A stretch of 64,000 bases of DNA from Clostridiales bacterium CCNA10 (GTDB lineage Bacteria; Bacillota; Clostridia; Oscillospirales; Oscillospiraceae), in assembly GCA_003573975.1 (NCBI GenBank), contig AP018533.1, forward strand, positions 2,604,319 through 2,668,318. The letters are read 5' to 3'. The translations under genes were made by a program, and so were the position numbers. Position 1 is the stretch's first letter. Each line of letters opens with the position of its first letter. The notes beneath the pieces were generated by a model. It was not told the DNA's origin, searched no databases, and saw only the letters and a program-made list of their open reading frames with translations. Of this stretch, positions 57,547 through 64,000 are shown piece by piece.

Positions 57547-58704
57547 TCAATTCTCGGGGCGCTCCCGCAGCAGGGCCATGATGTCCTCGGCCGCCGCAGC
57601 CAGATCCAGGCGCAGTCCCTCAAACAGCCCCAGCTTCACCAAGTTCAGGGCAATGAGGGCCACCGTGGGGCCAAGCACCATTCCCAGTACACCCCCCAGG
57701 CGCATCCCTACATAAATGCTCACCAGGGAGAGGATGGGGGACAGCCCCGTCTGATCGCCCACGACCTTCGGCTCGCCCACCCGGCGGAACATGGCAATCA
57801 CGCCCCAGATCAGCATGATCTGGATGGCCTGAGCGTAATCGTGGGTGAACAGGGCCAGAAAGGCCCAGGGCACCATGATCGTCCCTGCCCCCACGATGGG
57901 GATGAAGTCCAGCATGGCCAGCCCCAGGGCCAGCAGCAGGCCGTAGGACTGTCCGATCAGGAAAAAGCCCACCAGCAGGATGAAAAACACCCCCACCGAC
58001 AGTAGAAGCTCCGCCCGCAGATAGCCTCCGAAGGCGGCCAGGGCGATATTCCGCACCTGGACCACAAAGCGGAGGAGCCGCTCGTGGGTGTGCTGGGCCG
58101 CCCGGGCCCGGAGTTCCGGATAGTCCACTGTCAGCATATAGGCCGCCATCACATAGATGATGAGCGCCAGGCCAAAGGACGGCACTCGCTTGGCCTTCTC
58201 TGTGGTAAAGGCCACCGCATTCTGCAATATGTTGGGCACTGCCGTGTTCAGCCAGTCCATCAGCCCGTCGGCCACCGACTGCACCGACTCTGTCAGCTCC
58301 GGCGGCACCAGGGTCCACAGCTGGAAGGAGATCAGCTCCAGCTGATCCAGCACGGTGCGCAGTCCCTCCAGCAGTCCCTCCCAGTTCTGGACCAGAGAGA
58401 GCAGCTCGGCCCCCGCCGCATAGCCCAGATAGCCGATCCCGCCCCCCATCAAGCCAAACAGGAGCAGCAGGATCAGCAGGGAGGACAGCTTTCTGGGCCA
58501 GTGCAGCCGTTTTTGGAGCCACTGCACCGGCGGATGGAGCAGGGCCGCAGTGATCAGCGCCGCCACAAAGGGGGCGCACAGGGACAGCAGGGGCAGCCCC
58601 ACCGCCCGCAGCAGCCACAGCGCCAGCAGGGCCAGCACCAGCCTCAGGCCCAGCCGAAGCCACAGCCGCCCCCGCTGGGGCCAGGTCAGCTTCTTATCCT
58701 TCAT
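57547..58704 (-). CDS. AI-2E family transporter, YtvI-like sporulation membrane protein
   Basis: This 385-residue polytopic protein of the AI-2E/PerM family has about seven hydrophobic segments. It shows the early PFVAALITAALLHPPVQWLQ, the DFIPIVGAGTIMVPWA block and the late GMRLGGVLGMVLGPTVAL signature. The arrangement fits the YtvI group named in sporulating Firmicutes. Transport substrate is unknown. It lies downstream of degV on the same strand. Confidence 0.82.
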   Translation of the reverse strand: MKDKKLTWPQRGRLWLRLGLRLVLALLALWLLRAVGLPLLSLCAPFVAALITAALLHPPVQWLQKRLHWPRKLSSLLILLLLFGLMGGGIGYLGYAAGAELLSLVQNWEGLLEGLRTVLDQLELISFQLWTLVPPELTESVQSVADGLMDWLNTAVPNILQNAVAFTTEKAKRVPSFGLALIIYVMAAYMLTVDYPELRARAAQHTHERLLRFVVQVRNIALAAFGGYLRAELLLSVGVFFILLVGFFLIGQSYGLLLALGLAMLDFIPIVGAGTIMVPWAFLALFTHDYAQAIQIMLIWGVIAMFRRVGEPKVVGDQTGLSPILSLVSIYVGMRLGGVLGMVLGPTVALIALNLVKLGLFEGLRLDLAAAAEDIMALLRERPEN

Positions 58705-58771
58705 AGAGACAGACTTCCTTTCCCAGAGCCGGACACACGGCCCGGCCCGCCGCTTCCGCGTCAGACGGCGC

Positions 58772-58802
58772 GGCCCCGGCCCGGAGTACCCGGGCCGGGG
58801 CC
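58772..58802 (-). terminator. GC-rich hairpin after degV
   Basis: GGCCCCGGCCCGG pairs with CCGGGCCGGGGCC. It lacks a T-tract, so it may only partly separate degV from the ytvI-like gene. Confidence 0.4.
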
Positions 58803-58812
58803 ACTGCTGCGC

Positions 58813-59679
58813 TCACTTCTCCCGGTAGATCATGCCGACCAGATTGGGGCCGGCATTGATGGCGATGACGCCGCCGATCTCATAGATCAGGTCGGCAGGC
58901 TGGCCCAGGGTCTGTGCGCAGGCGTCGATCATGCGCTCCGCCTGCTCCGGGTTGCCGGCCCGGATAACCAGGTAGGGGGTGTTTGGCTCCCGGGTCTTTT
59001 GGCACATCTCCAGCAGGGTCGGGATCACATTCTTCTCTCCCCGCACCTTGGTCAGCACCTTGGAATCCCCGCCCTCAAAGGTCATCACAGGCTTCAGCCC
59101 CAGCGCCTCGCCCATAAAGGCGGCGGCGGAGACCCGTCCGGACTTTTTGGCAAACCGCAGGTCCAGCGGGGCAAACAGCACCCGGGCATGGTCGATCCAG
59201 TCCTGAATATAGGCCAGGATCTCCTGGACGGGCTTCTCCTCCCGGGCCATCCGCGCCCCCTGCACCACCGCCCAGCCGTATGCCATGGTATAGAGGCGGG
59301 AGTCCAGGATGTGGATGCGGAAGGTCTCCTCCGCCTCCGGCCGGTCCTCATAGAACTCCTCCCGGGCCTGGAGCGCGTTCTGGTGGGTGGCAGAGCCCTT
59401 GGAGTTGATGGAAGTGTAGATCAGGTCGGTATACCCCTGTCGGAACGCCTCCTCAAAGCACTGGCTGAACACAAAGGGAGTCAGCTGGGCATGGGTAGGG
59501 ATCTGCGGCGCGGCCAGCAGCATATCATAAAATTCCGTGGCGGTAAAATCAACACCGTCCTGATATTCCCGGGCTCCCATCGCAATGGGGAAGGGGAGCA
59601 CCAGGATGTCCAGCTCCTCCCGCAGGGACCGAGGGATGTCTGAGGCGGAGTCGGTAACAAATTTTATCTTCTGTGCCAT
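58813..59679 (-). CDS. DegV family fatty-acid-binding protein
   Basis: This 288-residue DegV protein would bind a fatty acid, possibly presenting it to a FakA-type kinase. It has the KFVTDSASDIP start, TSQPTHAQLTP-like ligand loop (here APQIPTHAQLTPF), INSKGSATHQNA and the GRVSAAA motif. Full length. A promoter lies upstream. No fakA homologue is in the window. Confidence 0.92.
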   Translation of the reverse strand: MAQKIKFVTDSASDIPRSLREELDILVLPFPIAMGAREYQDGVDFTATEFYDMLLAAPQIPTHAQLTPFVFSQCFEEAFRQGYTDLIYTSINSKGSATHQNALQAREEFYEDRPEAEETFRIHILDSRLYTMAYGWAVVQGARMAREEKPVQEILAYIQDWIDHARVLFAPLDLRFAKKSGRVSAAAFMGEALGLKPVMTFEGGDSKVLTKVRGEKNVIPTLLEMCQKTREPNTPYLVIRAGNPEQAERMIDACAQTLGQPADLIYEIGGVIAINAGPNLVGMIYREK

Positions 59680-59723
59680 AGCGGCCTCCTGTTTTCTCTT
59701 GATACAAGCTTTACAACCTTGTT

Positions 59724-59752
59724 ATTATCCCAGATGTCCGGTCAGATGTCAA
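59724..59752 (-). promoter_or_regulatory. Promoter of degV
   Basis: On the minus strand TTGACA (59752-59747), 17 bases, GATAAT (59729-59724). Confidence 0.85.
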
Positions 59753-59762
59753 CAAAACGGGC

Positions 59763-59972
59763 TCAATCTTTCCTCTTTTTCATTTGAATCCGGCTCCCGT
59801 CCGGCCGCTGAATGTAAGTGTTGTTCAGCTGGGCCTCCAGATTGCCCCGGACGGCGTCCAGGTACTCCCGCCGCAGCAGGGCCTGCTCCTCTTTTTCCTC
59901 CGGTGTCAGGCCCTGGGCCGTCTTTGCCTTTTTTGCCAGCTCATTGATCCGCTGGATCTTCTTCTCATCCAT
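59763..59972 (-). CDS. DUF896 (YnzC-like) small protein
   Basis: The 69-residue helical protein matches DUF896: [30 protein letters not shown] followed by [12 protein letters not shown]. Bacillus YnzC belongs to the SOS-induced yneA operon, but function is unknown. AGGAGG precedes the ATG at 59972. It lies 44 bases after ylmH on the same strand. Confidence 0.9.
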   Translation of the reverse strand: MDEKKIQRINELAKKAKTAQGLTPEEKEEQALLRREYLDAVRGNLEAQLNNTYIQRPDGSRIQMKKRKD

Positions 59973-60016
59973 ATCGCTGCTCCTCCTATGGCGGCGCGCC
60001 GTCCGCCCTGAACTGA

Positions 60017-60814
60017 TTAAATATACCGCTCCAGCACCAGCATGGTACGCCCCTTTTTGGACTGTCCCAGCACTTCCCGGACCACGCATTTCCCCAGCCC
60101 GAGGCAGGTGAGGACGTCCCCCGCCTCTACCACCCGGTCCGGCTTGGCGCACTCCCGGTGGTTCACCGACACCCGGCCAGCGCTGACCAGCTCCGCCGCC
60201 TTGGACCGGGAGGTGGAAAAACCGGAGGCCAGCACCGCATCCAGCCGCATGGCTGCCACAGTGTCCCGGATGGTCTTGACCTCCGGCGGGCGGGGAGAAA
60301 GCTCTGACACAGGGATCTCCCGCACCTTCAGCTTCCAGCGTCCGGCCCCCTCCCACTGGCTGAGGAGGATGGGCAGGGCCTCCCGCAGGACCACCACCTG
60401 ACAGCGGCCGTCCTCCATCAGGATGTCCCCCAGCTTCTCCCGGGTCAGTCCCAGCCCCATCAGCCCACCCAAAATGTCCCGGTGAGACAGGGAGGAGTCC
60501 CGGGGAAACAGAGCCTCCAGGGCCGCCAGCGGCCCCTCCGGGTCAGCCAGAGCGTCCTCCGGCTCCTGCCAGTCGGGGAGAAAGCGGCACACCTGCCGTT
60601 CCGCCCCCTCGTATCCCCCGGTCCAGACACAGCGCGGGTGCCCCCACGCATTCAGCAGATCCTGCACCGACGCCTGCTCCCCTGGGGAGAGAAAGGGCGT
60701 GTGGGCCGGAATGCCCCGGTTTTGGGACAGCTCCAGCTTGTCCAGCACCCTGGCCAGCAGGACCCGCTCCTCTCCGTCCCTGGCACAGCGGTCCAGCAGC
60801 TCCCTTTTATTCAT
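60017..60814 (-). CDS. YlmH-like RNA-binding protein with S4 domain (RqcP2 group)
   Basis: The 265-residue protein has an N-terminal YlmH domain ([21 protein letters not shown] is characteristic) and a C-terminal S4 RNA-binding domain ([34 protein letters not shown]). YlmH proteins act on stalled 50S subunits in ribosome quality control. Usually it lies in the sepF-divIVA cluster; here it is followed by a DUF896 gene instead. ATG 60814. Confidence 0.9.
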   Translation of the reverse strand: MNKRELLDRCARDGEERVLLARVLDKLELSQNRGIPAHTPFLSPGEQASVQDLLNAWGHPRCVWTGGYEGAERQVCRFLPDWQEPEDALADPEGPLAALEALFPRDSSLSHRDILGGLMGLGLTREKLGDILMEDGRCQVVVLREALPILLSQWEGAGRWKLKVREIPVSELSPRPPEVKTIRDTVAAMRLDAVLASGFSTSRSKAAELVSAGRVSVNHRECAKPDRVVEAGDVLTCLGLGKCVVREVLGQSKKGRTMLVLERYI

Positions 60815-60865
60815 CTACCCGTCCTCCTGTCTTGTCCATCGTCCGCCCGGCGGGCTTCTGCTGAC

Positions 60866-60894
60866 AGTATAGCAGAAAGCCGCTCCGCACTCAA
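60866..60894 (-). promoter_or_regulatory. Promoter of ylmH
   Basis: On the minus strand TTGAGT (60894-60889), 17 bases, TATACT (60871-60866). Confidence 0.7.
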
Positions 60895-60998
60895 GGGACT
60901 TTCACCATCTGTCTCTTCCCTTTTTCTGATCCCTACCGCTCCATTTTGCTGAACGCCATGCTCCTGTGCCAAAGCTTCTGCATCTTCCCCCCTTTCTT

Positions 60999-61013
60999 TT
61001 GTATAATCTACAA
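60999..61013. promoter_or_regulatory. Candidate TetR operator
   Basis: TTGTA-TAATC-TACAA palindrome, 13 bases upstream of the tetR -35 box; a plausible autoregulatory site. Confidence 0.4.
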
Positions 61014-61025
61014 GTGTATATTATC

Positions 61026-61054
61026 TTGACAGCTGTCGTGCAATGCGCTATCAT
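61026..61054 (+). promoter_or_regulatory. Promoter of the tetR-MMPL operon
   Basis: TTGACA (61026-61031), 17 bases, TATCAT (61049-61054). Confidence 0.85.
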
Positions 61055-61085
61055 ATCCTCGATCAAACCGGATGGAGTGTGAAGC

Positions 61086-61661
61086 ATGGATCAAAAAAAC
61101 GAGGGACATCTGGACCTGCGCCAGCGCAAGACCCGCGCCCTGCTGGTCAAGGCCCTGGCCGAGCTGATGGAGGAGCGGCCCTTCTCTGAGCTGTCTGTGG
61201 TGGATATATGCAGCCGGGCTATGGTCCACCGCACCACATTTTATGCCCATTTCAACGACAAGCGGGAGCTGCTCAGCTATCTGCTCTCCCAGCTGGAGCA
61301 GGAGTGTGTGGAGACCTGCCTGCCCAAGGAGGAGATGACCTCCCCAAAGGACTATTTCCTCACGGCGGCAAAAAATACCCTGGAGTTCTTTCAAAACCGC
61401 CGGTCTCTGTATCTGGCCTGTTTGAACAGCGGGATGGAGGCGGAGGTCCATGTCCTGTCCGACCGCGCGGCCCAGGAGCTATGTCTCCAGCTGTCCAGGC
61501 CCGCTTTCCGGGACGCCGCCCCCGAGGTGGATCCACAGATCGCCGCCCGCTTCTATATCGGGGCGGTGCTGGCCCTGATCCGGTGGTGGCTGACCAGCGA
61601 CGCCCCAGTCTCACAGGAGACCCTGCTCTCCAATCTGTCTCACTTTATCCTAATCAACTGA
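61086..61661 (+). CDS. TetR/AcrR family transcriptional regulator
   Basis: The 191-residue regulator has an N-terminal helix-turn-helix (RQRKTRALLVKALAELMEERPFSELSVVDICSRAMVHRTTFYAHF) and a C-terminal helical ligand domain with an LIRWWL segment that is common in this group. It lies 15 bases before the MMPL transporter gene and probably represses it until a ligand binds. Confidence 0.92.
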   Translation: MDQKNEGHLDLRQRKTRALLVKALAELMEERPFSELSVVDICSRAMVHRTTFYAHFNDKRELLSYLLSQLEQECVETCLPKEEMTSPKDYFLTAAKNTLEFFQNRRSLYLACLNSGMEAEVHVLSDRAAQELCLQLSRPAFRDAAPEVDPQIAARFYIGAVLALIRWWLTSDAPVSQETLLSNLSHFILIN

Positions 61662-61676
61662 AAACGGGGGTCTTTT

Positions 61677-64000
61677 ATGGAACGTGAAAAGAAAACGGAA
61701 AGCCCCATGCTCAAGCTGGCGCGCTTCATTGTGGATAAACGGAAGGCCTTCTATCTGATCTTTCTGGCCTCCTTTCTCTTCTGCGCGGTCTCCATCAGCA
61801 AGGTGCACGTCAATGATGACATCACCACCTACCTCCCAGCCCACACGGAGACCAGGCGCGGTCTGACCCTGATGGATGAGGAGTTCATCACTCTGGGCAG
61901 CGCGAACATCATGGTATCCAATATCACCTACGACGCCGCCTACGCCCTCTCTTTAAAAATTGAGAAGCTCCCCGGCGTCTCCTCTGTGGAGTATGACGAT
62001 ACCCAGGAGCACTACCACGATTCCGCAGCCCTGTTCACCGTCTCCTTCGACGGTGAGGAGGATGACCCGGACACCGCCGCTGTCCTCCTCCAGGTGGAGC
62101 AGCTTCTGGACGGCCACGACTACTATCCCTCCACCACCGTTGGCCGGGACGAGTCGGCCAGCCTCCAGCAGGAGATGACCGTGATCCTGGCTATCGCCGC
62201 GGTGGTCATCGTGGTCGTTCTGCTGTTCACCTCCAAAAGCTACATGGAGGTCCCCGTCTACCTCATCGTCTTTTCCACCGCTGCAGTCCTGAACATGGGG
62301 ACCAACTTCATCTTCGGGACCATCTCCTTCATCACCAACTCCATCGCCATCGTCCTTCAGCTGGCCATGGCCATCGACTACGCCATCATCTTCTGCCACC
62401 GGTACATGGAGGAGCGGGACAACGGCCTGGACGCCCGGGAGGCTGACATCGCCGCCCTGAGCAAGGCCATCATCGAGATCTCCTCCTCCAGCCTCACCAC
62501 CATCTCCGGACTGGTGGCCCTGATGATGATGCAGCTGCGCATCGGCTTTGATATGGGCATCGTGCTGACCAAGGGCATCATCTTCAGTATGCTGTGCGTC
62601 TTTCTGCTGATGCCCGGCCTGCTGATGCTGTTCAGCGGCCCCATCGAAAGGACCCGCCACCGCAATCTGGTCCCCCACATCAACTGGTTCGGAAAGGGGG
62701 TCATCCACCTCCGCTACATTCTCCCTCCCATCTTTCTGGTGGTGCTGGTGGTCTGCGCCGTGCTGTCCAACCGCTGCGACTATGTCTTCGACACCAACGA
62801 CGCTGATTTCGGCAACAAGCCCGACTGGCAGCTGGCCGAGGAGAAGGTCAGCCGCACCTTCGGGCAGAAAAATACCATCGCCGTCCTGGTCCCCCGGGGC
62901 AGCTATGAAAACGAGGGGAAGATCCTCCGGGAGGTGGCTGATCTGGAGCCCGTCACAACGGCCACCGGCCTTGCCAACATCGAGGTGGAGGATGGTCAAA
63001 TGCTCACCGACGAGATGACGCCCCGGCAGTTTGCGGAGCTGGCCGGCGTAGATCTGGAGCTGGCCCGGCTGCTCTATCAGGCCTACGGTCTGAGCGTAGA
63101 GGAATACGGCGCCATCTTCCAGAATCCGGACGACTACGCCGTTCCCCTGATCGACGTGTTTGAATTCCTTCTGGAGCAGCGGGACAAGGGTGTGGTCAAC
63201 CTGACTGGAGAACAGGCGGACAAGGTGGATGACCTGAAGGAACAGCTGGACATCGGTCTGGAACAGCTGCGTGGTGAAAACTGGACCCGCATGGTCTTTG
63301 TGGCCGACGTACCCACGGAGGGGGCGGAGACCCAGGCCCTTCTCAGCCAGATCCGCTCCATCGCCCAGAAGTACTATGGAGACGATGTGCTTCTGGTGGG
63401 CAACTCCACCAACGCCCTGGATCTGGCCAACTCCTTCACCCAGGACAATATGAAGATCAGTATCCTCACCGTCCTGTTCGTCATGGTCATCCTGCTGTTC
63501 ACCTTCAAGTCTGCCGGACTGCCCATCCTGCTGGTCCTGACCATCCAGGGCTCTATCTGGATCAACTTCACCGTCCCCGTGCTGACCCACACCAATCTCT
63601 ATTTCCTCAGCTATCTGGTGGTCAGTTCCATCCAGATGGGCGCCACCATCGACTACGCCATCGTCATCACCAACCGCTATCTGGATCTCAAGACCCAGAT
63701 GGATCACCGTCAGGCCGCGGTGGAGGCCCTGGACCAGAGCTTTTCCACCATCCTGACCTCCGGGACCATTATGTCGGTGGCCGGCTTCCTCATCGGAGGC
63801 ATCTCCACCAACGCCACCATCGGCTCGGTGGGCCTCACCCTGGGCCGCGGCACCGTCACCTCCATCGTGCTGGTCATGACCGTTCTGCCCCAGCTGCTTA
63901 TGCTGGGCGACGCGCTCATCGAACGCACTGCCATCACCCTCAACCGGGACCGAAAGCAGCGCTTCAACCAGGGCACCATGCGCCTGGACGGCCACATCCG
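61677..64000 (+). CDS. MMPL/RND-family membrane transporter (cut by window end)
   Basis: The frame is open from ATG 61677 to the last base, about 774 residues, so the C-terminus is missing. A first transmembrane helix near 23-42 is followed by an extracytoplasmic loop and a cluster of helices (about 165-340). That cluster contains AMAIDYAIIFCHRYMEER, the MMPL GxxxDY/E motif. A second loop and second helix cluster follow with GATIDYAIVITNRY. This duplicated layout is that of MMPL exporters of lipids or drugs. GGGGG precedes the ATG. The gene is paired with tetR. Confidence 0.9.
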   Translation, partial: MEREKKTESPMLKLARFIVDKRKAFYLIFLASFLFCAVSISKVHVNDDITTYLPAHTETRRGLTLMDEEFITLGSANIMVSNITYDAAYALSLKIEKLPGVSSVEYDDTQEHYHDSAALFTVSFDGEEDDPDTAAVLLQVEQLLDGHDYYPSTTVGRDESASLQQEMTVILAIAAVVIVVVLLFTSKSYMEVPVYLIVFSTAAVLNMGTNFIFGTISFITNSIAIVLQLAMAIDYAIIFCHRYMEERDNGLDAREADIAALSKAIIEISSSSLTTISGLVALMMMQLRIGFDMGIVLTKGIIFSMLCVFLLMPGLLMLFSGPIERTRHRNLVPHINWFGKGVIHLRYILPPIFLVVLVVCAVLSNRCDYVFDTNDADFGNKPDWQLAEEKVSRTFGQKNTIAVLVPRGSYENEGKILREVADLEPVTTATGLANIEVEDGQMLTDEMTPRQFAELAGVDLELARLLYQAYGLSVEEYGAIFQNPDDYAVPLIDVFEFLLEQRDKGVVNLTGEQADKVDDLKEQLDIGLEQLRGENWTRMVFVADVPTEGAETQALLSQIRSIAQKYYGDDVLLVGNSTNALDLANSFTQDNMKISILTVLFVMVILLFTFKSAGLPILLVLTIQGSIWINFTVPVLTHTNLYFLSYLVVSSIQMGATIDYAIVITNRYLDLKTQMDHRQAAVEALDQSFSTILTSGTIMSVAGFLIGGISTNATIGSVGLTLGRGTVTSIVLVMTVLPQLLMLGDALIERTAITLNRDRKQRFNQGTMRLDGHI

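Overview
The window is about 64 kb of high-GC bacterial chromosome. It looks like a butyrate-producing, spore-lineage anaerobe of the Oscillospiraceae (Flavonifractor / Intestinimonas / Pseudoflavonifractor type). This placement is inferred from the gene set, not from a search. The supporting genes are butyryl-CoA:acetate-type CoA-transferases, glycyl-radical enzymes (pyruvate formate-lyase, class III ribonucleotide reductase), pyruvate phosphate dikinase, a YtvI-like sporulation membrane protein, DUF896 and YlmH proteins, and Firmicutes-style Shine-Dalgarno sites with several TTG/GTG starts. No rRNA, tRNA, insertion sequence, prophage or CRISPR array is visible. Both window edges cut genes: an unrecognised basic protein on the left and an MMPL transporter on the right.

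Layout. 1-3.1 kb: tail of an unknown protein, a CoA-transferase, small proteins and a cobalamin adenosyltransferase. 3.2-8.4 kb (minus): ClpE-like unfoldase, CvpA protein, DUF5711 protein, truA. 8.6-14.6 kb (plus): DUF4342 protein, a two-component system, a GIY-YIG protein, then rplU-prp-rpmA, a PPC-domain protein and obgE. 14.6-17.8 kb (minus): pflA-pflB behind a ZTP riboswitch. 17.9-19.7 kb (minus): an alanine/glycine:cation symporter behind a tandem glycine riboswitch. 19.9-23.4 kb: secA and a nitroreductase. 23.4-24.8 kb: a second CoA-transferase that lacks the expected catalytic glutamate. 24.9-28.2 kb: a xpaC-telA-TPM operon. 28.3-29.5 kb: flavodoxin and DUF3793 genes behind two DtxR-like palindromes. 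29.7-38.8 kb (plus): ilvA, rpe, recR, hemW, murA, an MBL hydrolase, rlmH and a phosphohexomutase. 38.9-46.1 kb (minus): a cysteine-desulfidase-like protein, nrdD behind paired NrdR boxes, a 258-bp inverted-repeat element, and ppdK. 46.2-48.3 kb: an ECF sigma factor with a membrane partner. 48.4-53.5 kb (minus): L7Ae-rpsL-rpsG-fusA-tuf. 53.6-64 kb: a serpin lipoprotein, a ferredoxin, a 31-residue membrane peptide, HtrA, YtvI, DegV, DUF896, YlmH, and a TetR-MMPL pair.

The most informative signals are regulatory and were read directly from the bases. ZTP sensing (folate/purine one-carbon status) is placed over formate production by pflAB. Glycine sensing is placed over a glycine/alanine transporter. 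NrdR boxes sit over anaerobic deoxynucleotide synthesis, and metal-type operators sit over a flavodoxin operon. Other points worth following are the Prp protease with its L27 substrate motif in one operon, the NrdD-glutaredoxin fusion, the CoA-transferase with glutamate changed to glycine, the serpin with an intact inhibitory hinge, the MITE-like element, and a 7-bp periodic repeat shared by two intergenic regions. I did not find a clearly undescribed multi-gene system. The best candidates for novelty are the 258-bp element, the heptad repeats, the small proteins and the variant CoA-transferase.
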